From contig CANMDW010000027.1 of NCBI GenBank assembly GCA_947496705.1, positions 1-64,000 on the forward strand: DNA of 64,000 nucleotides. Reading direction: 5' to 3'. This stretch comes from an uncultured Aquimarina sp. GTDB taxonomy: Bacteria; Bacteroidota; Bacteroidia; Flavobacteriales; Flavobacteriaceae. Positions 17,156 to 26,230 of this stretch are shown in pieces (positions within the stretch are counted from its first letter, which is position 1; the number at the start of each line of letters is the position of its first letter). The notes below the pieces were generated by a model. It saw only the letters and a program-made list of their open reading frames with translations. It did no database searches and was not told the origin of the DNA. The position numbers and the translations under genes were made by a program.

Positions 17156-17181
17156 CTAAAAATGAACATGTTCATTTTTAG
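17156..17181. promoter_or_regulatory. Perfect 26-bp palindrome, possible operator
   Basis: CTAAAAATGAACA is followed at once by its exact reverse complement. It lies in the 264-bp intergenic region, about 58 bp upstream of the lipoprotein GTG and 180 bp upstream of the cysteine desulfurase. It has no T tract and no loop, so it looks like a dimeric regulator site rather than a terminator. Confidence 0.5.
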
Positions 17182-17350
17182 AATGAATTTTATTGAATTT
17201 TAGACAAAAGTAAAGGAATTGAAAGATTATAACGTATCGTGTGGAAAATAATTTTATTTAGAGTAGATTTGCTGTTGAAAAATTGAGGATATAACAAAAG
17301 TCAAGGTTTTTTTTGCTTTAAAATCCGTTTCATTCATATTTATCACAAAT

Positions 17351-17357
17351 TATTTTG
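17351..17357 (+). promoter_or_regulatory. TA-n-TTTG-like promoter box before the cysteine desulfurase
   Basis: TATTTTG (one base shorter than consensus) ends 6 bp before the ATG at 17363, again implying a leaderless message. Confidence 0.35.
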
Positions 17358-17362
17358 GTTTC

Positions 17363-18511
17363 ATGCAAAAAGTTTATTTTGATAGTGCTGCCACCACCAA
17401 ATTAAGACCAGAGGTTATTACAAAAATGATTTCTGTGATGGAAGAAGATTTTGGAAACCCATCTTCAACTCATGGTTATGGGCGTTCTGCAAAGAACCAT
17501 ATCGAACAGGCACGTAAAAACATTGCTAATTATTTGGGAGTGAAAGCTTCAGAAATTATATTCACTTCTGGTGGTACCGAAGCCGATAACCTGGTGCTCA
17601 ATAGTGCAGTAAGAGATCTTGGGGTAAAACATATTATTACCACCAAAATAGAACATCATGCCGTATTGCATACTGTACAGGAAATAGCATCCCAAACAGG
17701 AATTAAAGTAAGCTATGTAAACATTCATCCCAATGGTGCTATAGATTACAAGCATCTCGAGTCGTTGTTGAACGCTTCAAAAGAGAAAACCCTGGTAAGC
17801 CTGATGCATGTAAATAATGAAATAGGTACTATCCTGGATATCGAACGGGTAGGGGATTTGTGTAAGCAATCTGATGCCTTTTTTCATAGTGATATGGTAC
17901 AATCTATTGGGCATCTGGAAGTAAACCTGAATGAATTGCATGTTGATTTTACAGCAGTAAGTGCTCATAAGTTTCATGGTCCCAAGGGTATTGGATTTGC
18001 CTTTATTCGTAAGAATTCTGGATTAAAACCTTTAATTTTTGGAGGAGAACAGGAGCGGGGATATCGTGCAGGTACCGAAAGCGTACATAATATCGCCGGT
18101 ATGGATGAAGCCCTGCGGTTGGCTTATGAAAACCTGGAAGAAGAAAAAGCCTATGTGATAGCATTGAAACAATATTTTATTGATACTCTGAATACATATA
18201 TTAACGGAGTTAAGTTTAACGCCAATTGCTGTGATCTTACCCATAGCACCTATACATTGATTAATGTTAGCCTGCCCGTTTCTGATGAAAAGGCAGGGAT
18301 TCTATTGTTTCATTTGGATATTAACGGAATTGCCTGCTCAAAAGGCAGTGCCTGCCAAAGTGGAAGCAGTATAGGATCACATGTGCTTACCGAAATCCTT
18401 TCTGACGAAGATCTGCAAAAACCTTCAATACGATTTTCTTTTTCAAAATACAACACCAAAGAAGAAGTAGATTATGTAGTGAAGGTGCTGAAGGAGTTTA
18501 TAATGGATTAA
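17363..18511 (+). CDS. Cysteine desulfurase (IscS/NifS-like, class V aminotransferase)
   Basis: A 382-residue PLP enzyme that removes sulfur from cysteine for Fe-S clusters or thio-modification. The Schiff-base lysine is K203 in S-A-H-K-F-H-G-P-K-G. The sulfur-accepting Cys331 lies in C-S-K-G-S-A-C-Q-S-G, close to the class II S-S-G-S-A-C-T-S motif. The N-terminus F-D-S-A-A-T-T and G-N-P-S-S-T-H are standard. The paired C325/C331 is as in NifS-type proteins. No other isc or suf gene is nearby, so the acceptor is unknown. It is followed by the 41-bp tandem repeat array. Confidence 0.9.
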   Translation: MQKVYFDSAATTKLRPEVITKMISVMEEDFGNPSSTHGYGRSAKNHIEQARKNIANYLGVKASEIIFTSGGTEADNLVLNSAVRDLGVKHIITTKIEHHAVLHTVQEIASQTGIKVSYVNIHPNGAIDYKHLESLLNASKEKTLVSLMHVNNEIGTILDIERVGDLCKQSDAFFHSDMVQSIGHLEVNLNELHVDFTAVSAHKFHGPKGIGFAFIRKNSGLKPLIFGGEQERGYRAGTESVHNIAGMDEALRLAYENLEEEKAYVIALKQYFIDTLNTYINGVKFNANCCDLTHSTYTLINVSLPVSDEKAGILLFHLDINGIACSKGSACQSGSSIGSHVLTEILSDEDLQKPSIRFSFSKYNTKEEVDYVVKVLKEFIMD

Positions 18512-18540
18512 TGATAGTTGGGGTCTTAACTAAACAAGAA

Positions 18541-18898
18541 ATTAACCGTCAGCTTTTCACTTTTTTATGACGGAGGAAGAAATTGACCGTTGGTTTCCCA
18601 CTTTTTTATGGCGGAGGAAGAAATTGACCGTCAGCTTTCCACTTTTTTATGGCGGAGGAAGAAATTGACCGTCAGTTTCCCACTTTTTTATGACGGAGGA
18701 AGAAATTGACCGTCAGCTTTCCATTTTTTTATGGCGGAGGAAGAAATTGACCGTCAGTTTCCCACTTTTTTATGGCGGAGGAAGAAATTGACCGTCAGCT
18801 TTCCATTTTTTTATGGCGGAGGAAGAAATTGACCGTCAGCTTTCCACTTTTTTATGGCGGAGGAAGAAATTGACCGTCAGCTTTTCATTTTTTTATGA
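18541..18898. repeat. Tandem array, nine copies of a 41-bp unit
   Basis: The anchor ATT(G/A)ACCG recurs at 18541, 18582, 18623, 18664, 18705, 18746, 18787, 18828 and 18869, exactly 41 bp apart. Units differ at only a few bases (GACGG/GGCGG, TTTCCAC/TTTCCAT). In each unit G(A/G)CGG can pair across 13 bases with CCGTC, and a run of six or seven T follows about ten bases later. It fills the gap between the convergent cysteine desulfurase and TonB receptor genes (18512-18945) and holds no gene, since 41 is not a multiple of three. Confidence 0.95.
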
Positions 18899-18945
18899 TA
18901 GATGCTAAAATTAGTCACCAGCTACCCTCCGGGAGCTGAAGGCCT

Positions 18946-21456
18946 TTAAAACTTCATTCCCAATCTCACATTAAATACCCTTGGGGTTAAGAAGTTGGGG
19001 ATCGCAAATTGACGCCGGCTTGCTGCATCCCTCACAAAAGTGTTGGTAATCGAGTTTTGATTATCAAAGATGTTATAGATCTCAAAACCAAGGTTCAATT
19101 CTCTGAAAACATTCAGAAAATGCCCTGCTCTTAATCTTTTGGTTTGATCGACCACTACATAGGATATCCCGAGATCTGCCCGGCGATAATCCCGCAATCG
19201 GGTCTGGAAATCATAAGGGTCTGCATAGCTTGGTGATCCTCCTGGTACTCCGGTCTGGTATACCAGATTGAGGTACATTTTTAAGCTTGGCATCGTAGGT
19301 ACATAATCCTGAAACAGAACACCAATCTTTAATCGCTGATCTGTTGGCCTGGATATATATCCTCTATCGTCGATATTCTCTTCCGTTTTGAGGTAGCCAA
19401 GACTCACCCAACTTTCGGTTCCTGGTACAAATTCACCATTCAGCCGCATATCCACTCCCTGTGCATAGGCTTCAGCATTATTCCTGGCGCGATATCGTAT
19501 TCTTACATTTTCGATCGTGTAAGGATTCACATCGGTTAATTTTTTATAGTATACTTCTGTGGTTAGTTTAAAAGGTCTTTTCCACATAGTGAAACTATAA
19601 TCATTTCCCAATACAATATGAACAGACTGCTGGGCCTTAACTTCTGGTCGTACCACTCCCAGTGAATCCCGTAGCTCTCTGTAAAATGGCGGTTGGTGAT
19701 ATAAGCCACCAGATGCCCTGAAGATCATATCTGCTTTCCAATTGGGTTTGATAGCGACCTGTGCTCTCGGGCTGAATACTATTTGAGAGTCTGAACCAGC
19801 AACTGTTGCTCCATAGATATTCCAGTTATGTGCTCTTACCCCAACATTGGCCCAGAATTCACTTTCTTTAATAGCGGTGCGAATGCTGTATTGCGCATAT
19901 CCCGAAATACGATCAATGTTTACATCGTTGGTAGCTCTTGCATTGGTGAATGGAACTATAGGGCTTGCAAAAGGAGTGTAGGGCTGGTCGTTTATAAAAT
20001 CTGATACCGGTGGCCGTATCGAAAACCCAGCCGAATCTATGATCTCATATTCCTGCAAACGATCCCTGATGTCTTCAGAAGTGTATTTAATTCCCCAATC
20101 AAATTGATGGGTATCTGCAATATAGCTTCCTTTGTGTTCTATATTGAAGATGAGTGCATCAAGATCGTTTCTGGCATGGGTTAATTGGGAACCTACTCCT
20201 TCACTAAATTCTACCTCTCCCACATTTTCGCTTCCTATATCGGTATTTACGGTACCCAATGCATAAAAAGTCAGGATATCAAAGTGTTCTTGTTCCTGGG
20301 TATGATATCCCGAGGCGATTAATTTTAACGTCAATTTTTCATTGGCCCGATAGGTTCCTTTTAACGCACCAAAATAAGTATCATACCGATCTTTTTCCTG
20401 ACCCTGATAGCGAACAATGAGCGCTTGTGTCGTTTGTAAGGTCCCAAAATTTACTTGTTCTGTCAGCGGCTCATAATCATAAGTATTGATAGCCAGATTC
20501 CCTAGAAATCCTAATTCGAACTTATCGGTGAGATTATAGGATAAATACGTTTGTATATCTGCAAATCTGGGCCGAAAATTTGTTTCGGTGTTTCTGGCGT
20601 CTACCAATAAACTATTATCTCTGTATCGCACCCCAACGACCCCTGCAAGTTTTTTGTTTTTGGTAATTCCACCCGCCGAAACACTTCCTCCCAGAAAACT
20701 CATATCGGCTGTTGCTCCCAATCGGGTTGGCCTTTTATAAGTAATGTCTAAAACTGAAGAAAGTTTGTCACCGTACTTTGCCTGAAACCCTCCGGCAGAA
20801 AAATCCACATTGCGCACCAGGTCGGTATTTACAAAACTCAATCCTTCTTGTTGGCCAGACCGTATCAAAAACGGACGATATACTTCTATCTCATTTACAT
20901 ACACCAGGTTCTCATCAAAGTTGCCTCCGCGAACAGCATATTGGGTGCTTAACTCATTATTTGAGCTCACACCCGGCAGGCTTTTCAGCAGTCCCTCAAC
21001 CCCGGCATTGGCAGAGGGGGTCGTTCTTATCGTTTCGGGATCCAGCGTAGTGATACCTTCTACTATTTTTCTTTCTCTGCCCGATATGACGACTTCACTA
21101 ATTTGCTCGACAGTTGTTTTTAATACAGGGTTTAGTTCATATTCCTGATTTTCTTCGAGTTTAATAACAAACTGTACGTTTTTTAGCCCAATATGAGATA
21201 TGGTAACCCGAATTTCTTCATTGGCAGGGATACTAAGTTGATACACCCCATTTTTATCTGATTGAGATCCCGAGTTATTGTAGGTGATGTTGGCACCTTG
21301 AACAGGTTTATTGTTTTCGTCTAATACCACACCTTTTAATGTAGCTTGCTGTGCAGAGGAAGAAATACTGATGACTACCAGAATAACGAAGAGGAAGAAA
21401 AATTGATTTTTCAAAAAATATGATTGTTTAAAGTTTTTTATAGAAAGTAGTTTCAA
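18946..21456 (-). CDS. TonB-dependent outer-membrane receptor with CarboxypepD_reg-like domain
   Basis: An 836-residue outer-membrane receptor. A signal peptide ending I-S-S-S-A-Q-Q (about 36) is followed by a carboxypeptidase-regulatory-like domain (L-K-G-V-V-L-D-E-N-N-K-P-V-Q-G-A-N-I-T-Y), a plug (E-V-V-I-S-G, then A-V-R-G-G-N-F-D-E-N-L-V-Y-V-N-E-I) and a 22-strand barrel ending N-V-R-L-G-M-K-F. It takes up an unknown ligand using TonB energy. No SusD partner is encoded next to it, so a polysaccharide-utilisation role is unlikely. Its start overlaps the end of the M23 peptidase by 29 bp, so the two are co-transcribed. Confidence 0.9.
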   Translation of the reverse strand: MKLLSIKNFKQSYFLKNQFFFLFVILVVISISSSAQQATLKGVVLDENNKPVQGANITYNNSGSQSDKNGVYQLSIPANEEIRVTISHIGLKNVQFVIKLEENQEYELNPVLKTTVEQISEVVISGRERKIVEGITTLDPETIRTTPSANAGVEGLLKSLPGVSSNNELSTQYAVRGGNFDENLVYVNEIEVYRPFLIRSGQQEGLSFVNTDLVRNVDFSAGGFQAKYGDKLSSVLDITYKRPTRLGATADMSFLGGSVSAGGITKNKKLAGVVGVRYRDNSLLVDARNTETNFRPRFADIQTYLSYNLTDKFELGFLGNLAINTYDYEPLTEQVNFGTLQTTQALIVRYQGQEKDRYDTYFGALKGTYRANEKLTLKLIASGYHTQEQEHFDILTFYALGTVNTDIGSENVGEVEFSEGVGSQLTHARNDLDALIFNIEHKGSYIADTHQFDWGIKYTSEDIRDRLQEYEIIDSAGFSIRPPVSDFINDQPYTPFASPIVPFTNARATNDVNIDRISGYAQYSIRTAIKESEFWANVGVRAHNWNIYGATVAGSDSQIVFSPRAQVAIKPNWKADMIFRASGGLYHQPPFYRELRDSLGVVRPEVKAQQSVHIVLGNDYSFTMWKRPFKLTTEVYYKKLTDVNPYTIENVRIRYRARNNAEAYAQGVDMRLNGEFVPGTESWVSLGYLKTEENIDDRGYISRPTDQRLKIGVLFQDYVPTMPSLKMYLNLVYQTGVPGGSPSYADPYDFQTRLRDYRRADLGISYVVVDQTKRLRAGHFLNVFRELNLGFEIYNIFDNQNSITNTFVRDAASRRQFAIPNFLTPRVFNVRLGMKF

Positions 21457-23116
21457 AAGTTGCTCTGTTTCCTACATTATCTAACACCACAAGTTTAAAA
21501 TTATTTTCTGAGTCTATATTAATTTTATCCTCAAAATCATAGACCAGCATTCCGGTTTTATAGTCATACTCCATAAGAATAAACTTTCCGTTTATAGTAC
21601 CGCGATAGCTTTTAATCCCCGACTCAGAATCATTGATTTTTACTTTGAGATGTGTGTCTTTTGAGATCCACTTTTTATTAGATATATTAATAGGGACAAT
21701 AGTAGGTTTTTGATTATCGCTAAATAAAGAATATGTACCAAAAGTGCGTGTTCTTGTAGAAAATTGATTTCCTTTTTTTGAAGTTCGGGAATAGTATGGT
21801 TTACCATTACCATTTATCTGGCCTATGTATAACTTTTTCTTTTCCTCTTCTTTATATCGGGATACATCAAATACCAGCGTCATATTTTTATGCAGTGGAG
21901 TTTCTTTATTATGAATTTCTGCAGTTTCTCCACTAACCGATATATTTAAATAAGTATCATCGTATAAACTTCCTTTTGGAATCAAAAGATCAAAAAATCC
22001 AGAACTGAATGTGTAATTTTCATTTGCTTGTGCAAAATGTGATGTGCTTAGAATATCTGGGGTTATTATCTCTTTTGTATACTTTCCTTTTATCGGAATA
22101 TGTATGATGGCGGTATTATTTCTGAAATCCCTGACCTGTATCCTATAGTTGTAAGAAAGACTGTCTTCAATATGAATAAAACCATTGTTAACTTTCTTTT
22201 TGTAGATAGTAAGAGGATTATTTTTTTCTATAAAAAGTTTGCTCACTCTGTTTCGGTGCTGCTTGAAATAGGCATAATCAATAAGCCTGTTTGCATAGCG
22301 GGTCTCTGAGAAAGAAAAACGGTTCATTTTTAGTTTAAAAATCTCTTGTCCGTTAATTTCGGTAGTTATTTCATATATACCGTTATTATTTTCAGCCAGA
22401 TCCTGTTTATCGATGGTTGAAATCCCAAAGCCAATTTTTCCATAGGCATGTATGCTTTCGGCTTTAAAACTTCCATCTTCCTGGGGGGTTAATTTCAACT
22501 TAACCGATTGTTGACTACCATTAATATGAGCATTTTTCCCTTTACTATACCCCCATAGACTTTTTATAATAGGTTTTCTTGTATCTTTTACATCCATGCC
22601 AAAATTCATTGGATTCATTGGCCTGGCTTTGGCATCTCTGATCTCAAAATGAAGGTGAGGCCCAGAGCTTCCGCCGGTATTTCCACTTAGGGCAATGACA
22701 TCCCCTTGTTTAACTGTGAGTGTACCAGATTTTGGAAACAGTTCTATTTCATAAGATTCTTTGGCATATTGTCTCTCCTTGACAAATGCTTCAATTTCTG
22801 GCGAAAACTTTTTTAAGTGAGCATAAACGGTGGTATATCCATTAGGATGCACTATATACATTGCTTTGCCATAACCTCCGTGAGAAACTTTTATTCTGCT
22901 CACTCTGCCTGATGCCGATGCGTATACATTAAGACCTTCTTCTCCCTGGGTTTTCATATCAAGACCAGAATGAAAATGATTGGATCTCAATTCTCCAAAG
23001 GTTCCCGAAATAACCAAAGGAATATCCAACGGGTGAATGAAGTACTCTTTTGTTACGTCCTTTTGGCCAAAGCAAAATGAAATTCCAAAGATGATGTAGA
23101 AAATAATTGTTCGCAT
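21428..23116 (-). CDS. Exported M23 family metallopeptidase
   Basis: A 562-residue exported protein with a signal peptide of about 17 residues ending C-F-G-Q. The LytM/M23 domain is near the N-terminus, with zinc ligands H49 and D53 (H-F-H-S-G-L-D) and H156 in the H-L-H-F-E motif, preceded by S-G-N-T-G-G-S-S-G-P. The remaining ~390 residues are beta-rich and end in a domain typical of flavobacterial M23 proteins. All catalytic residues are present, so it should cleave peptidoglycan cross-bridges. It lies upstream of, and overlaps, the TonB receptor gene. Confidence 0.9.
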   Translation of the reverse strand: MRTIIFYIIFGISFCFGQKDVTKEYFIHPLDIPLVISGTFGELRSNHFHSGLDMKTQGEEGLNVYASASGRVSRIKVSHGGYGKAMYIVHPNGYTTVYAHLKKFSPEIEAFVKERQYAKESYEIELFPKSGTLTVKQGDVIALSGNTGGSSGPHLHFEIRDAKARPMNPMNFGMDVKDTRKPIIKSLWGYSKGKNAHINGSQQSVKLKLTPQEDGSFKAESIHAYGKIGFGISTIDKQDLAENNNGIYEITTEINGQEIFKLKMNRFSFSETRYANRLIDYAYFKQHRNRVSKLFIEKNNPLTIYKKKVNNGFIHIEDSLSYNYRIQVRDFRNNTAIIHIPIKGKYTKEIITPDILSTSHFAQANENYTFSSGFFDLLIPKGSLYDDTYLNISVSGETAEIHNKETPLHKNMTLVFDVSRYKEEEKKKLYIGQINGNGKPYYSRTSKKGNQFSTRTRTFGTYSLFSDNQKPTIVPINISNKKWISKDTHLKVKINDSESGIKSYRGTINGKFILMEYDYKTGMLVYDFEDKINIDSENNFKLVVLDNVGNRATFETTFYKKL

Positions 23117-23157
23117 ATATCAGTAAAAAAGTAAAAAATTAACAACAGCGTATAAAG

Positions 23158-24261
23158 CTACTTATTTTTTTTGTAGGTTATGTCCCGTAAAGCTGCATTA
23201 ACAGAATCACTCAGATATCCTCCCGAAATTATTTTTGTTCTTACCTTATTAACATTGACTTTCATGGTCTGGTACTCTTCTTGTGATAGATCTTGAAGTA
23301 TTTTGCTCACGTCTTTCAAATTTGCCACTGTAAAACCAATATTATTTTCTGTTATGAAAGTACTGATAGCAGCTTTATTCCAAACGATAACGGGTAATCC
23401 ACATAAGATGTATAATGATGTTTTATGTGGGTTGTTGTATTTGAGGTATTGTCCGTATTGACCACTGCATTCTTCGGTTGAGATGCCATCCCAAACCAAT
23501 CCAAATGAACCTTCTATTTTGTATGCTACTATATCTGAAGGAAATGCTCCTTTATAGGATAAAATAGATTTTTCTTTTGGTACTTTAAGTTTTTGATCGT
23601 CAAACCCAAGCCCATAAAGATTCATCTTGAAATCGTTTTTTTTAAGCACATCCAGATCAAATATGTATGAATTTTTACCTTCTCCAAAACCTCCTGCATA
23701 TACTATTTTGTATGGTTTTTCTCCTGTATTGTTATCATTTTGCTCTGGTAAACCATTATTTAATATGTAATCAAAGATTCCAAGCACTATAATTGGTATC
23801 TGTACTCCTTGTTCCAGAAACCAATTTTTCATAGCTTCGTTATGCACAATAATAGCATTGGAAGCTATAATTTTCTTTAGTTCTTTATGTGCATTACCGG
23901 TTCTGCCTTTCAAAAATCGTACATCATGAACAATGGTGATGATTTGACACCTTTTTAAATGCGCAATAAACAAAACATATTTTCTGAATTTATTTAAAGG
24001 GTATTGGGTGTATAAAGTACTTTTGAATGGCAGCCGTAATAATGCGAAGCTTATTCCAAAAAAATTCTTTAAGGTTCCGATAGCAGAATTGGGGATAGAT
24101 GATTGCTTAAACCCAAGGTTCTTGAACCCCATTTTGGCAAGAATAGTCTCACAGTCGGTTTTTGCTTTTCCGGCAGCATTAAAAAGAGATTTATAATTTC
24201 TAGAGATATAATATCCTGTCATTTGTTGCGTGAATTTTTGTGGATCGAAAGATACATACAT
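23158..24261 (-). CDS. Glycosyltransferase, probable galactofuranosyltransferase
   Basis: A 367-residue two-domain GT-B-like transferase. Seen: Y-T-Q-Y-P-L near 85, I-V-H-D-V-R-F-L in the N-domain, V-Y-A-G-G-F-G-E-G-K-N-S at about 205 at the domain junction, and the C-terminal donor-side loop N-P-H-K-T-S-L-Y-I-L-C-G-L-P-V-I-V-W. This pattern is that of bacterial beta-galactofuranosyltransferases. The UDP-galactopyranose mutase that makes the donor lies divergently 147 bp away, which strengthens the call. The start could also be the ATG at 24222 (M-T-G-Y-Y-I-S-R). Confidence 0.75.
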   Translation of the reverse strand: MYVSFDPQKFTQQMTGYYISRNYKSLFNAAGKAKTDCETILAKMGFKNLGFKQSSIPNSAIGTLKNFFGISFALLRLPFKSTLYTQYPLNKFRKYVLFIAHLKRCQIITIVHDVRFLKGRTGNAHKELKKIIASNAIIVHNEAMKNWFLEQGVQIPIIVLGIFDYILNNGLPEQNDNNTGEKPYKIVYAGGFGEGKNSYIFDLDVLKKNDFKMNLYGLGFDDQKLKVPKEKSILSYKGAFPSDIVAYKIEGSFGLVWDGISTEECSGQYGQYLKYNNPHKTSLYILCGLPVIVWNKAAISTFITENNIGFTVANLKDVSKILQDLSQEEYQTMKVNVNKVRTKIISGGYLSDSVNAALRDITYKKNK

Positions 24262-24350
24262 TTTATTTTTTTATTTGATATAATAGTAAGATTATTGCTG
24301 TAGATTCTCTTTCATAATGTATTCATAAGAGATAAATTCTATAAAAACAT

Positions 24351-24358
24351 TAGTTTTG
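24351..24358 (+). promoter_or_regulatory. TAnnTTTG promoter box of glf
   Basis: TAGTTTTG, 50 bp before the GTG start of glf, in the divergent intergenic region shared with the glycosyltransferase. Confidence 0.45.
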
Positions 24359-24407
24359 TGGATTCATTGCAGGCGACAAAAGTTTTTAAATAAAAAAACA
24401 GTAAAGA

Positions 24408-25526
24408 GTGCGAGAAAAAAAATATGATTATCTGATAGTAGGAGCGGGTTTGTTTGGGAGTGTTTTTGCTCATGAAATGACAAAGCGAAGTAAAAAATGT
24501 CTGGTAATTGATAAGAGAACGCACCTGGGAGGTAATGTGTATTGTGAGCAAAAAGAAGGGATTAATATTCATAAGTATGGTGCTCATATTTTTCACACAA
24601 ACGATAAAAGGGTCTGGGATTATGTCAATCAATTTGCGACATTTAATAATTATATAAATTCTCCTTTGTCATTATCAAAAGGTACGTTGTATAACCTGCC
24701 GTTTAACATGAATACTTTTTACAAATTATGGGGGACTAAGACTCCTGAGGAAGCAAAAGAGATCATTACTGAGCAAATAGCCAAATACGGGACTAAATCT
24801 CCTAAGAATTTAGAACAACAAGCATTATCGCTCGTCGGTAAAGATATTTATGAGACGCTTATTAAGGAGTACACAGAAAAACAATGGGGAAAAAAGGCGA
24901 CAGAATTGCCGGCTTTTATTATTAAGCGATTGCCTGTGCGATATACCTATAATAATAACTATTTTAACGATATCTATCAGGGGATTCCTATAGGAGGATA
25001 TAATACTATTATAGATGGATTATTAAAGGGTATAGATACAAAAACGAGTGTTGATTTTTTTGAAGATAGAGCAGATTTGGAACTCCTGGCAGATGCCATT
25101 GTGTATACCGGTAAGATAGATGAGTTTTTTGATTATAAGTATGGCCAGCTGGAGTATCGTTCCCTGCGATTTGAGCATGAATTACATGAGATCGAAAACT
25201 ATCAGGGAAACGCAGTGATCAATTATAATGATGCAGCATATGCTTTTACCAGAATTATAGAACACAAACATTTTGAGTTCGGAAAACAAGAAAAAACTAT
25301 CATAACAAAAGAATATCCCGAAGGTTGGAATAGAAGCAAAGAAGCATACTATCCAATTAACAATGATAGAAATCAGGAGATATTTAAGAAGTATAAAGAA
25401 GCATCACAGAAATCAAAGAATGTGATTTTTGGAGGGAGATTGGCAGAATATCGTTACTATGATATGCATCAGATAATAGCATCATCACTTACCAAGGTAG
25501 AAGAAATATCAGGATCAGAACGATAA
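24408..25526 (+). CDS. glf: UDP-galactopyranose mutase
   Basis: A 372-residue flavoenzyme interconverting UDP-galactopyranose and UDP-galactofuranose. The FAD-binding G-A-G-L-F-G-S is near residue 12, H-L-G-G-N-V-Y near 40, and the substrate region reads Y-G-A-H-I-F-H-T-N near 56. The C-terminus has the usual G-G-R-L-A-E-Y-R-Y-Y-D-M-H. The start is GTG; no in-frame ATG precedes the FAD motif. With the divergent glycosyltransferase it supplies galactofuranose to a surface glycan. No further glycan genes are adjacent. Confidence 0.93.
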   Translation: MREKKYDYLIVGAGLFGSVFAHEMTKRSKKCLVIDKRTHLGGNVYCEQKEGINIHKYGAHIFHTNDKRVWDYVNQFATFNNYINSPLSLSKGTLYNLPFNMNTFYKLWGTKTPEEAKEIITEQIAKYGTKSPKNLEQQALSLVGKDIYETLIKEYTEKQWGKKATELPAFIIKRLPVRYTYNNNYFNDIYQGIPIGGYNTIIDGLLKGIDTKTSVDFFEDRADLELLADAIVYTGKIDEFFDYKYGQLEYRSLRFEHELHEIENYQGNAVINYNDAAYAFTRIIEHKHFEFGKQEKTIITKEYPEGWNRSKEAYYPINNDRNQEIFKKYKEASQKSKNVIFGGRLAEYRYYDMHQIIASSLTKVEEISGSER

Positions 25527-25559
25527 TGATACATACCTGTAAAATTAGTTTAAAAACTA

Positions 25560-25590
25560 TTGGGTTTTTTCAATTGGTATGTTAACTTTG
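25560..25590 (+). promoter_or_regulatory. Complete Bacteroidota promoter (TTG-N20-TAACTTTG) of the zapA operon
   Basis: TTG at 25560 and TAACTTTG at 25583-25590 have the classic -33/-7 spacing. The coiled-coil gene starts 30 bp downstream. Confidence 0.55.
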
Positions 25591-25619
25591 TGTAACGAAG
25601 TATTGTGTAAAATTTATTA

Positions 25620-25910
25620 ATGGGTGATTTAATTGAAATCGTTGATTCTCTTGAGAACAGGATAAGCAAGTTGCTTCATAAGTATGAATTAATGAAACAA
25701 CAAAATGCAGATCTGAAGCAGGAAATAAAAGAATTAGAATCCAAATCAGAGCTTCAAACGGATCAATTAAAACAGTGGGAAGAAAAATTCAGTGCACTCA
25801 AAAATGCAAATGCAATACTCGGCAGTGACGAATATAAACGGGAGACCAAGCTCAAGATAAATGCCTTAATAAGAGAGATTGATGTGTGCATATCACAACT
25901 CTCTGGATAA
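25620..25910 (+). CDS. Coiled-coil protein upstream of zapA (ZapB-like)
   Basis: A 96-residue protein, almost entirely heptad-patterned coiled coil (about residues 5-70, rich in K/E/Q/L). It begins 6 bp upstream of zapA and is certainly co-transcribed with it. In Flavobacteria a short coiled-coil protein commonly precedes zapA. A divisome role parallel to ZapB is an inference from position and shape, not from sequence identity. Confidence 0.7.
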   Translation: MGDLIEIVDSLENRISKLLHKYELMKQQNADLKQEIKELESKSELQTDQLKQWEEKFSALKNANAILGSDEYKRETKLKINALIREIDVCISQLSG

Positions 25911-25916
25911 GTACAT

Positions 25917-26207
25917 ATGGCAGAAAAGCTTAAAATTAAACTATCAATTGCGGATCGTGTATATCCTTTAACTATCAATCCTGACCAGGAAGAAGGTTTG
26001 CGCAAAGCTGCAAAGAAGATAGATGCGATGATAAAGCAATTTGAACAGAGTTATGCGGTGAGAGATAAGCAAGATGTATTGGCAATGTGTGCCTTACAGT
26101 TTGCAGCACAGGTCGAACAAAAAACTATAGATAAAGAAGATGATATGGTTAATGTGGCAAATAGATTAAATGCATTAAGCGATTTGCTGTATGATCATTT
26201 ATCATAA
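25917..26207 (+). CDS. zapA: Cell division protein ZapA
   Basis: A 96-residue FtsZ-bundling protein. The N-terminal globular head carries the family pattern I-x-I-A-D-R-x-Y-P-L-x-I-x-P-x-x-E-E-x-L-R-K-A-A-K-x-I, followed by a C-terminal helix for tetramer formation (L-A-M-C-A-L-Q-F-A). It sits between a ZapB-like gene and the 6S RNA, the same neighbourhood as zapA-ssrS in many bacteria. Confidence 0.88.
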   Translation: MAEKLKIKLSIADRVYPLTINPDQEEGLRKAAKKIDAMIKQFEQSYAVRDKQDVLAMCALQFAAQVEQKTIDKEDDMVNVANRLNALSDLLYDHLS

Positions 26208-26230
26208 ACGTTCATTAAAATAAATAAGGT

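Noticed and set aside
18541..18898. Possible CRISPR array
   Set aside because: The 41-bp units are directly contiguous with no variable spacers, and no cas gene is in the window. The 20-bp arrays fail for the same reason.
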